Assembly: GCA_947039515.1 (NCBI GenBank)
Contig: CAMQYY010000001.1
Coordinates: 62,001 to 126,000, forward strand
Direction of reading: 5' to 3'
DNA length: 64,000 nt
Source of the DNA: an uncultured Ureaplasma sp.
GTDB lineage: Bacteria; Bacillota_I; Bacilli_A; Mycoplasmatales; Mycoplasmoidaceae
Shown here: positions 55,314 to 64,000 of the stretch, piece by piece
How positions within the stretch are numbered: the first letter of the stretch is position 1
Layout of the letters: each line of letters opens with the position of its first letter
Position numbers and translations under genes: made by a program
The notes under the pieces: model-generated
What the model was told of the DNA's origin: nothing
Seen by the model: the letters and a program-made list of their open reading frames with translations, nothing else
The model's database searches: none

Positions 55314-56308
55314 TTTAAGTTCATTTCTTTTAAGAAAATATCTATATTTTCTTTTGCTATTTTTTTAGCCTTATTTTTGCCAATATCAAGTATTTTTATT
55401 ACTTCTTCATCACTGATATTATTTTTTTTATTTTGAATATCCATAATAAAATTACAAATAACATCACTAATTTTAACTTTAAAAATATGATAATTTTCAA
55501 TATTTTTAAACTCTTCTTCAATTTCCTTAATGGACTTATTTGTTATATATTTGTAAATATTAATTAAATTAGAAATACCTTTTTGATTAATAAGATCAAA
55601 TTTAACTCTATTAAAATTATCTGTTAAAGAAGTGTTAATTTTTTTTCTAATTTCTTTTTCAGAGTCTGATATTAGAATTGTTCCCTTAGAATCATTTGAT
55701 TTAGACATTTTAGTTTCAGGATTAACTAAGTCCATTATTCTAATGTCTATTGTACTTTCACATGGTACTGGTACTTTAAAAATTTCTTTTTTAAACTTAT
55801 TATTTATTCTAACTGCAATATTCTTTGTTAACTCTAAATGTTGTCTTTGATCATTACCAACAACTACAATATCAGATTGATATAATAATATATCAGCTGC
55901 CATTAATGTTGGATAAATTAACAAACCAGTTGGTATGTATTCGGTTTTATTATCAAGTTTTGATTTTAGAGACTTATCCTTAAATTGAGTCATTCGATTC
56001 AATTCACCTAATGTTGTATTACAAGCAAGAATATAACCTAATTGAGTATGTTCAGGTACATCACTTTGAGTAAAAAGAACATTTTTATTAAAATCAAAAC
56101 CACAAGCAATTAGTGTTTTAGCTAAATCAATTTTATATTCTAAGAATTGTTTTGTAATTAAATTATTTGTAGTAATGGCATGCAAATCAGCTATAAAAAC
56201 AATAATATCATTATCCTTTTGCAAATTAATTAATTCTTTTATAGCACCAAGATAATTACCTAAAGTTATATTATTTGAGGGTTGTATTCCTGCGATTGCT
56301 TTTTTCAT
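55307..56308 (-). CDS. trpS: tryptophan--tRNA ligase
   Basis: Encodes 333 residues. Class I motifs GNYLGAI (HIGH region, GIQPSNNITLGNYLG) and KMSKSNDSKG. The ORF track ends the gene at a UGA, but in this code that codon is Trp and the real stop is the next codon TAA at 55307-55309, so the protein ends ...NLKW. Charges the tRNA-Trp species, which must here decode UGA as well as UGG. Confidence 0.95.
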
Positions 56309-56428
56309 TCTTTTCCAATTTTTTAATATATAATTTTAAATTATATAAAAATTTATATTAAATTAAATTAATTATTGAAATGTAGTAAATAATAATGTAT
56401 ATTATAAAAGTAAAATATAGGAGTATTT

Positions 56429-56626
56429 ATGTCAAGAGTAGATGATATAACAAAAAAAGGTCCACTTTTTGGTAATACAAGATCTCATGCTATGAATCAC
56501 TCTCGTAGAAATTGAAATCTTAACTTGCAAACAGTTGTAATTAAAGATGGACCAAATAAAACTAAAAGAGTAAAAGTTTCTGCTAGAACAATGAAAACTT
56601 TAAAAAAGAAAAATTTAATTGCTTAA
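56429..56626 (+). CDS. rpmB: 50S ribosomal protein L28
   Basis: Encodes 65 residues; too short and UGA-broken for the track. MSRVDDITKKGPLFGNTRSHAMNHSRRNWNLNLQTV is typical of L28, with the basic C-terminus RTMKTLKKKNLIA. AGGAG lies six bases before the ATG. Divergent from trpS. Confidence 0.95.
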
Positions 56627-56631
56627 TATAT

Positions 56632-56664
56632 AAAAAAAATTCATTTTAAAAATGAATTTTTTTT
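56632..56664. terminator. bidirectional hairpin terminator
   Basis: Inverted repeat around TTCATTTT/AAAATGAA with A and T tails, between convergent rpmB and rpe. Confidence 0.75.
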
Positions 56665-57319
56665 ATATATTTTTCATAACTAAGGCAATCATTTTTTGTT
56701 TATTAACTTTATTCGAATTAGCAAAATTACTACCTGAAACTACATAATCAACTTTATCAATAATTAATGGAATATTATCTAAATTTATCCCGCCATCTAT
56801 TTCAATTTTTAGATTATTATTATTTTCTTGTTTATATTTAAAAACATCCATTAAATTTTGAATACCTTCATTCATAAACTTTTGCCCGCCTTTACCAGGG
56901 ATAACAGTCATTATTGTGATAATTTCACAGTGATCTAAAAATTTGGAATAATCAGCAAATTTAGAATCTGGTCTAATAGCAATTCCGCCCATAAATTTTT
57001 GATTCTTTAAAAAATTTAAACATTCAAAAATAGATTTTTCATCAATGAATTCATATTGAAAAGTATATGAATCAATATTAAATTTTGATAATGATTTTAA
57101 TCATTTTAAGGGTTCTCAAACCATGGTATGAACATTAATTTTCAATCCCATATCTAAAATTGGTTGAATATGTTTGATATCAAAAGCTGTATTATTAACA
57201 TAAGAATCCATAATATCAAAATGAATAGTATTAATTCCTATATCTTTTGCTTCTTTAATTTCTTCCATTAAACTTTCTTTATTAAATCCTAATATTGAAG
57301 GTTCTAAAATTTTATTCAT
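56663..57319 (-). CDS. rpe: ribulose-phosphate 3-epimerase
   Basis: Encodes 218 residues, joined across UGA codons. TIM-barrel markers: EPSILGFN at the start, IHFDIMDSYVNN (metal-binding Asp), TVIPGKGGQKF and the final phosphate loop KIEIDGGIN and VSGSNF. The standard DVMDG and VNPGFGGQ are altered (DIMDS, VIPGKGGQ), as in many mycoplasma enzymes. Pentose phosphate pathway. Its start overlaps the HAD gene stop by eight bases. Confidence 0.88.
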
Positions 57320-58175
57320 TGTAAATTTCCTTCATAATAAAGTCATGAATTGCAGATGTTTCGTTCGAACCAATTATATAATTAGCAACTTTTTTAACAT
57401 TTTCTGAAGCATTTTCAAATGTAACAGAATTTTTAAACTTTTTAAGCATTTTATAATCATTATCTGAATCACCAAAAACATAAATATCTTCATCATTATT
57501 AATATTTAATAGTTTAGCTACTTTTTTAATTGAATAATATTTATCAATTCCAATTGGGTCACAATCAATATAACAGTATTGTGGTTTTAGAATACTTACA
57601 TCTTTTGAATTAGTAAATTTTTCTTTTACTTCTTCATAAATTATGTCTCTTAAAAAAGATTCTGTTTTTAGAGCCATATGAATAATATTTTCACTTAATG
57701 TGTCTTTAACATCATTAAGTTTACTATAAGATTTTTTAAGAGTTTCTATATCATCACCACCAAAAAAATGACTACACTTAATGTCATTAAAATTTGAATA
57801 AAAATTAGTTTTATAATTTTTATTCAATGTGCTTCAATGAAAGTCTACCTTATGCTTTTTTGCTAAATCAAGAAAAATATCAATGTTCTTCTTATCGATA
57901 AATTTTTCAGTTATAAAAATTGGTTTTGAATTACTAACATCAGTAATAACGCCGCCATTTGATGTAATAATATATTTTTCTATCCCTAATTCTCTAATGT
58001 ATTCTAATGAAGAAGTATAGTGTCTACCAGTTGCTAAAATAACATGATAATCATCTTTAATAAGTTTTTTAATAACTAATGATGCTGATGGATTTATTTT
58101 TCTAATATCTCCTGTTTCTTTATTTCTATATAATAAAGTTCCATCTAAATCAAAGACAAATAATTTATTTTTCAT
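57312..58175 (-). CDS. HAD-family hydrolase (Cof type)
   Basis: Encodes 287 residues. Starts at the ATG at 58175 (MKNKLFVFDLDGTLL) with GGAG seven bases before; the longer track start is weaker. Motif I FDLDGTLLYRN, motif II ATGRHYTSS, motif IV VFGDSDNDYKMLKKF. Phosphatase of unknown substrate, coupled to rpe. Confidence 0.92.
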
Positions 58176-58267
58176 ATATTCTCCATATTCATTGTAATTA
58201 TACATTTAATGATACTTAATATAATGATTATTTATATAATGTGAAAATATTTGTTAAAATATACTAT

Positions 58268-58984
58268 ATGAATAGTGAATTAGCAATTTTTATTACAATA
58301 TTATTAGCAATTTTTATTGGCTATTTTTGAGGAAGTTTAATTTGATCTTCAATAATAGGAAGGTTTTTTTATAATATCAATGTTGTGGATTTAGGTAGTG
58401 GTAGTGCTGGAAGTACTAATACTGGCCGTTTTTTACCTAAAAAAGTTAAGTATTTAGTTTTTATTCTTGATGCTTTAAAAGGAGTCATTCCTGTTTTAAT
58501 AATATATGGAATACAAATCACATTATTAAAAGAACATTTAATAAAGACACAATATTTTGATTCTTTTTTATTGAGTTATATTGCTGGTTTTTTTGGTATC
58601 ATTGGGCATTGTTTTCCAATATTTTTTAAATTTAAAGGCGGAAAAGGAATTGCTAGTTTCTTTGGTTTAATATGTATGTTATCTATATTAATTACCATTG
58701 GTGGTTCTATAGTATGATACATAGTATTGAAAATTCGAAAAACTGTTTCACTCGCTTCAATAATGGCTTCACTTTCAACTATGGTTTTTATATTTATTCC
58801 TGGATTTAATTTTTTCTATTTATTAGATGATAACATTAACAGTGTTTTTAGTTATCTTACAACTGATATATATATAACAACTTATATATTTGTATTATTA
58901 CTTTTAATTAACATAGTTGTTATTTATTCACATAGAGATAACATACATAAATTAAGAGAAAAAAGAGAATATTCTTACAAATAA
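58268..58984 (+). CDS. plsY: glycerol-3-phosphate acyltransferase
   Basis: Encodes 238 residues with several membrane helices. PlsY motifs: GSGSAGSTNTGRFL (motif 1), GHCFPIFFKFKGGKGIA (motif 2), and GSIVWYI then the C-terminal HRDNIHKL-like end. Transfers acyl from acyl-phosphate to glycerol-3-phosphate, the first step of phospholipid synthesis. Its stop is one base from the stop of the convergent neighbour; no terminator fits between. Confidence 0.93.
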
Positions 58985-58985
58985 T

Positions 58986-59489
58986 TTACTTAATTAAGAT
59001 ACTAAATTGATCATAGTAAACTTTATAATTATTTTGGATATTATTTCTTTTTGATCAACGGATATCAATTAATAATTCTTTATTGTTTTGATTGATTTTG
59101 TATTTTGGTAATATTAGATAGTCATCACTATTTTTAAAAGCTGGAATCATTCCAATAGTTTCAGTCATTATCTTTAGAATATTATTATCAATGTTTTTAT
59201 AAATAAACATTATCTTATCTTCATCATGTTGTTCATTAACATTAGTAAGAATATTTAGTGCTTTTTTCTTATCTATAAAATTATTAATTTTATACTTCAT
59301 ATGTTTTTCATTATCATGTTTATCTAAAAAAGTTTCTTTTCATGTTTTGTAATCAAAAGAATTATCAGAACTAGATGTTATGTTATTGTAATCATAATTT
59401 ATAAAAAGAGATAACACTACTGAACTAGTTATTGTTAGAAGTGCTATTAATGATATTAATATATTTTTTTTAGGTGATTTCATTGCCAT
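58986..59489 (-). CDS. exported or membrane-anchored protein of unknown function
   Basis: Encodes 167 residues, from the ATG at 59489 (MAMKSPKKNILISLIALL), with GAGG nine bases before. The hydrophobic N-terminal segment acts as signal or anchor; no lipobox Cys. Its start overlaps the end of the upstream gene by 20 bases, so the two are translationally linked. The rest is Asn/Lys/Ile-rich with no known domain. Two UGA codons. Confidence 0.72.
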
Positions 59490-60507
59490 CAATATAGTCC
59501 TCTAAATTTTCAATAGTGATATTTTTTATTGATGTCTTGTTAATTAAATTATTTTTAATATTTTTTGTAAAATTAAATGATTTTTTAATTGCAATTCTTT
59601 TTATTTTGTTCTTAAATTCAATATCAAATGAACAATTGATATTACCATTTGAATTATAGGGAATAAATATTCCTGAATAGCCATCATTTATTGCTACTTC
59701 TAATGTTTTTGTTTCATCATTAAAATGAAATTTTTCATCAATATTTAGTGAGAAATTAGTTCCAAATAAATATTTATTATTAATCGAAAATTTTAATGTT
59801 TTCAAAATATTATCAATATAATAGTCAATCTCAAAATTAATATTTGAAAAAATAATATTTTCAATATTATTTTTCTTAAAATTAATTATGGTATTAATAG
59901 GCTCTGTTAAATCGTTAAAATTATTCATTCCATATGTCAATAATTCAGTTGAATCACTCACATAAGGATTTAAATTAATATCTCCATTTTGATTATTAAT
60001 CTCATAAAAATTAGAATATTGAACATTAAAATTTGCTATATTTTTATTAACTTCATTAATAAAAATATATCTATCAACATCATCATTAAGACCTGTTATT
60101 ACATAATCATTAAAAATATTTTGATTAAAAACTGGTTCAAAATTAAAATTAATATTCTTATTATTTTGAATATTTTCATCTAAATTTGATTTTTTTGTAT
60201 CAAGTATAAAATCAAAACTATACTGGTTGATATTATATGCTGGTTTTTCTGTATTAAGAATTTGTTTTGAAATATATTCTTTTTCTCATTTAAGGGGGAT
60301 GTTTAAAACAGAAGCAAAATATGTTTTAAGATTTAGATAAAAAGAATTTATTGGTAAAAATGAATTTGAATAAATATAAAAGTTACCATTAAAATTTCAT
60401 GAACCATAATTATCATCAATTTCAATATTATCAATTCATGATTTATAATAAATACTTGGATTTAATTCATTTAAATCAGGATAAGTAGGCTTAATAAAAT
60501 ATGACAT
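59470..60507 (-). CDS. protein of unknown function
   Basis: Encodes 345 residues from the ATG at 60507, with AGGAG six bases before. No signal peptide or membrane helix (MSYFIKPTYPDLNELNPSIYYK). Rich in Asn, Ile and Tyr with a repeating beta-strand-like pattern (INFNFEPVFNQNIFNDYVIT). I recognise no family. Linked to the anchored protein downstream (overlapping genes), suggesting the two products act together. Confidence 0.75.
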
Positions 60508-60566
60508 TATTTTCTCCTATAAAAATATATAGAAGTTTTTTATTTAAAAAGACTAAATAATATAAT

Positions 60567-60606
60567 AAAAAAACCTTTTCTATTTAAATTAGTAAAAGGT
60601 TTTTTT
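60567..60606 (-). terminator. hairpin terminator of ppa, upstream of the unknown pair
   Basis: 13-bp stem (AAAAAAACCTTTT with complement) and T-run, 30 bases after the ppa stop on the minus strand. Confidence 0.75.
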
Positions 60607-60635
60607 ATATTTGAGTATAAATTTTATTTACACTA

Positions 60636-61187
60636 TTATTTAGTATATTTTTCAGGTCTTTCAATTATCATTTTTTTAACAAATTCTTCTTTTGGTAAAT
60701 CTCTGTATTTATTCATTAATTCAACACATTCATCATAAACTTCAATTGCTCATTCCTTATCTTTGAAACCATTAATCACAACTTTTTTCTTTTGAAGGTT
60801 TTTATAATTTTCAAAAAAATCTTGAATTTCCTTTAATAAATGTTCAGGAATATCATTTAAAGTTTCAATATGATTGTATCTAGGATCACAATCAATAATA
60901 CCAATAAGTTTTGTATCTGTTTCATTTCCATCAATCATATCCATAGCTCCAACTATTCTAGTAGGAACAACAACACCTGGTTGAAATTCTTGATCAGCAA
61001 ATAATACTACATCAAGTTCATCTCCATCTCAATCTAAAGCCTCTTTTATAAAACCGTAATTTTGTGGATAAGCTGATGAACCATATAAAATTCTATCTAC
61101 TCTTATTTCTTTACTATTTCTATCAAATTCATATTTAATCTTTGAATTCTTTGGAATTTCAATTGTCACATCTAAAATTTTTTTCAT
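60636..61187 (-). CDS. ppa: inorganic pyrophosphatase
   Basis: Encodes 183 residues, track shows the middle only. YGSSAYPQNYGFI, DWDGDELDVVLF (metal-binding Asp cluster) and GAMDMIDGNETDTKLIGI are the family sites. Hydrolyses pyrophosphate to drive biosynthesis. Monocistronic with its own terminator; divergent from the catalase gene. Confidence 0.96.
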
Positions 61188-61327
61188 TTTTACTCTTTTA
61201 TGTTTTAATATTTTAAAAATTATAACAAAAAAAATAAAATGATGCCAATAAAATTATTATCTTATTTTTTGTTATTTAAACTTTTTTTAATTAAGAAGAC
61301 TTTATAAATATCTATAAGGATTTAGTT

Positions 61328-61342
61328 TTATAATAATTTACA
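61328..61342 (+). promoter_or_regulatory. catalase promoter region with a weak PerR-like element
   Basis: TATAAT (61329-61334) lies 26 bases before the start codon. The 15 bases around it agree with the PerR box TTATAATNATTATAA at 11 of 14 positions, mainly in the left half. In such AT-rich DNA this may be chance. Confidence 0.3.
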
Positions 61343-61360
61343 TATACTAAGGACATAGTG

Positions 61361-62890
61361 ATGATTATGAAAGAAAAAAAAATATTAAGAGATTCTAAAG
61401 GGTCTCCTGTTGATAATGATCAGGCTTCAAAATCATTAAATATAAGTAAAAATCATGGTTATACTTTAATACAAGATACACATTTACTTGATAAACTAGC
61501 TCATTTTTCAAGGGAAAGAATTCCTGAAAGGGTTGTACATGCAAAAGGTGCAGGTGCTTATGGTAAATTTACACTAAAAAAAGATATGAGTGAATATACA
61601 GATGCTAAAATTTTTACTAATATGAAAGTAGAAACACCTTTATTTATTAGATTTTCAACAGTTGGTGGTGAATCTGGTTCTGCTGATGTTGCTAGAGACC
61701 CAAGAGGTTTTGCTGTTAAGTTCTATACTGAAGATGGTAATTATGATATTGTTGGAAATAACACACCTATATTTTTTATAAGAGATGCTATAAAATTTCC
61801 TGATTTTATTCATACTCAAAAAAGACACCCCCAAACAAATTTAAAAGATGCAAACATGGTTTGAGATTTTTGAAGTTTAACTCCAGAATCACTTCATCAA
61901 GTTTTATTTCTTTTTACAGATAGGGGAACACCTAAGAATTATCGAGAAATGAATGGATTTGGAAGCCATACTTTTATGTGATATAAGGCTAATGGAGAAT
62001 TTTCATGAGTTAAATATCATTTCATTTCAACTCTTGGTTTTAAGGGTTTAACTTCTGAAGAAGGTGATGAAATTGCTAAAATAGATCCAGATCATGCTAC
62101 TAGAGATTTATTTGAAAATATTAAAAATGGTAATTTTCCTAAGTGAAAATTATTTGTTCAAATAATGTCAGATAAAGAAGTTAAAAAAATGAAATTAAAT
62201 CCATTTGATGTAACTAAGGTTTGATTGCATAAAGATGCTCCTTTAGTAGAAGTTGGAGAAATTGTTTTAGATAGAAATCCAGAAAACTACTTTACAGATG
62301 TTGAACAAGTAACTTTTTCACCAGGTAATTTCGTTTCAGGTACATCAGCTAGCCCAGATAAACTATTACAAGGTAGATTATTTGCATATGGAGATGCTGC
62401 AAGATATAGAGTCGGTGCTAATCATAATCAATTAGAAGTTAATAGACCAAAAACTAAGGATAACTATACAAATGAAAGAGCTGGAACTATGGCTAGTTCA
62501 AAAGATTATGGTTCATCTAATAATTATTTCCCAAATTCACAAAATGATGGAAGTACTACAAATGCTATTTCACCTCCAATAATTGGTATCAATTCAGCTT
62601 GAATTGATAAAAATGAAGTTATAACTTATGAAGATGATTTTGTTCAACCAAATATCTTCTATACAAAAGTTTTAGATGAAAGTAAGAAGGAAGAGTTGAT
62701 AAAAAATCTTTCTAATAGTATGATGGGAATTTATGAAAATCTAAAATACAGACAAGTAGCTCTATTCTATAAAGTAGCAGAAGAATTAGGAACTAGGCTA
62801 TCTGAAAAAATGAATCTAGATTTAGAAAAAGTTAAAAGATTATCATTTTTATCTCAAGATGAAAGAATTAAAGAGACACCACTATTTTAA
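61361..62890 (+). CDS. katA: haem catalase, small-subunit clade
   Basis: Encodes 509 residues, start at the ATG at 61361, which has AAGGA seven bases before it (the GTG two codons earlier is also possible). Breaks down hydrogen peroxide. Distal His in [16 protein letters not shown], distal Asn in [19 protein letters not shown], proximal haem ligand Tyr in [12 protein letters not shown]. Full length. Several UGA Trp codons show it has been adapted to this code. Catalase is very rare in mycoplasmas, so it was probably acquired, but codon use is like its neighbours. The cell must obtain haem from outside unless it makes it. Confidence 0.96.
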
Positions 62891-62895
62891 TAAAT

Positions 62896-62923
62896 AAAAA
62901 AAATCACTAATGTGATTTTTTTT
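62896..62923. terminator. bidirectional hairpin terminator
   Basis: 12-bp stem (AAAAAAAATCAC with complement), loop TAAT, between convergent catalase and fhs. Confidence 0.8.
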
Positions 62924-62924
62924 A

Positions 62925-64000
62925 TTATATTTTAAAATTCTTAGCTAATGGATTTCTTGGTAATCCTGGTAATTTAATAGTATTTCCGCAATTTACAATA
63001 ACCATATTTAATGATGAATTATAATTAAAACTTGTCACAAATATCTTTCTATTTTTTTCGTAATTTAACAAATTAGGATCACTTGAAAGTGACATTGGAG
63101 TTTTTGATATACATACTAAAGCATCTTTATAATCAAATTTTTTAATATCATTTATGCAATTATTAGAAAATTCAATATCTTCAATTTCATATGCATTTTT
63201 AGCGATTTTTCTAATTTTTAATTCTAAATCATCTTCTAGATTGTAAGTAAAATTTACTTTTGGTTTTTCAATAATATTCTTTTTTACTAATTCAACTATT
63301 TTTTTAGAATTATCAAAACCTTCATTATAAAAATCAACAATTCCAAATATCAATTTTTTTTCTTCTAAAATATTTTTAATCAAGGTAATATCTTCATCAG
63401 AATCATTAGCAAATTTATTTAATAGAATTATTGGTTCAAAGTTATAACTTCTAATATGGTTAATATGAACATTTAAAAAATCAAAACAATTTTCTAATGG
63501 ATTGTTCTTTTTATTATTAAATTTACCATGATGTTTTAGAGCTTTTATAGTAATACATAAAATAACAGCACTAGGATATATGTTACCAACTCTACATTTA
63601 ATATTCATAAATTTTTCAAAACCTAAATCAGCACCAAATCCAGCTTCTGTAAAACTATAATCAGCTAATGACATACTTGTTTTTGTTGCTATTAAGGAAT
63701 TACAACCATGAGCAATATTAGCAAATGGACCACCATGAATGATTATTGGTGAACTTATTAATGATTGAACTAGATTTGGTTTAAGAGCATCTTCTAATAG
63801 ACTTAAAATTGCATCAGTAATTTCTAAATCTTTAATTTTAATTTCTTGATTATCAAAACTATATGCAACAATTGTATTATCTAATTTTTCTTTCAATTCT
63901 TCTCTATTATTAACTAAACAAAAAAGAGCCATAATATCACTAGCTGCTGTAATATTAAATCCAGTATTATATGATATCTTGTCTTTTATTTTTATTTCAA
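62925..64000 (-). CDS. fhs: formate--tetrahydrofolate ligase, C-terminal part (5' end beyond window)
   Basis: About 358 codons remain. The open frame runs to the window edge, so the track ATG at 63932 is internal. Family blocks: YNTGFNITAASDIMALFCL, IIHGGPFANIAHGCNSLIATK and the C-terminal NPLAKNFKI end. Makes 10-formyl-tetrahydrofolate from formate with ATP. The missing N-terminus would carry the ATP-binding P-loop. Confidence 0.95.
   Translation of the reverse strand, partial: EIKIKDKISYNTGFNITAASDIMALFCLVNNREELKEKLDNTIVAYSFDNQEIKIKDLEITDAILSLLEDALKPNLVQSLISSPIIIHGGPFANIAHGCNSLIATKTSMSLADYSFTEAGFGADLGFEKFMNIKCRVGNIYPSAVILCITIKALKHHGKFNNKKNNPLENCFDFLNVHINHIRSYNFEPIILLNKFANDSDEDITLIKNILEEKKLIFGIVDFYNEGFDNSKKIVELVKKNIIEKPKVNFTYNLEDDLELKIRKIAKNAYEIEDIEFSNNCINDIKKFDYKDALVCISKTPMSLSSDPNLLNYEKNRKIFVTSFNYNSSLNMVIVNCGNTIKLPGLPRNPLAKNFKI

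Noticed and set aside
1-64000. tRNA or rRNA genes, tmRNA, RNase P RNA
   Set aside because: Scanning the gaps between genes showed no cloverleaf-like or conserved RNA sequence; gaps are short and AT-rich. A covariance search would be decisive.

Overview
The window comes from a mollicute that reads UGA as tryptophan (genetic code 4). The DNA is very AT-rich, and almost every long gene contains in-frame TGA codons at conserved Trp positions, so the supplied ORF track cuts most genes into pieces. I rejoined those pieces, and the coordinates below are for the full-length genes. Combined features point to the M. iowae/M. penetrans group (Malacoplasma): a haem catalase, an Fe/Mn superoxide dismutase, a carbamate kinase, and many ABC transporters and surface proteins. 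M. iowae is the mycoplasma I know to be catalase-positive, so it is the best guess, but I could not check this.

Left part (1-20300) is accessory and surface-oriented. It opens with a tandem duplication of a cassette made of a sod gene and a convergent polytopic membrane protein. There are three sod copies: one frameshifted, one intact and one decayed, with two membrane-protein copies between them. Next come two convergent exported/surface proteins (one unknown, one BspA-like leucine-rich repeat). A BMP-family nucleoside-type ABC importer follows, with two permeases, a double ATPase and three tandem, nearly identical binding-protein genes. Then come an ABC-2 type exporter pair and a protein with NPF/DPF repeats and a coiled coil.

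Middle part (20300-47900) is core housekeeping, mostly on the minus strand: trmB-trmL-valS-engB-yneF, a P-type cation ATPase, an orphan transposon-like zinc-ribbon protein, gatCAB, a lipoprotein, the rpsF-ssb-rpsR-rplI-dnaB cluster, a ferredoxin-NADP-reductase-like flavoprotein, rplJ-rplL, rnr-secG, coaE, rplM-rpsI, smpB, pepF, arcC and a second ABC-2 system.

Right part (47900-64000) holds asnS-pgsA, recR-ybaB-dnaX with a flippase-like protein, two HAD phosphatases, trpS, rpmB, rpe, plsY, two unknown proteins, ppa, catalase and the 3' part of fhs. Sod (superoxide to peroxide) and catalase (peroxide to water and oxygen) together would form a complete oxygen-detoxification pair, which is unusual for mycoplasmas. 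No tRNA, rRNA, CRISPR or recognisable IS element was seen, and no gap between genes exceeds 300 bases. Many convergent gene pairs share a U-tailed hairpin that can stop transcription from both sides.
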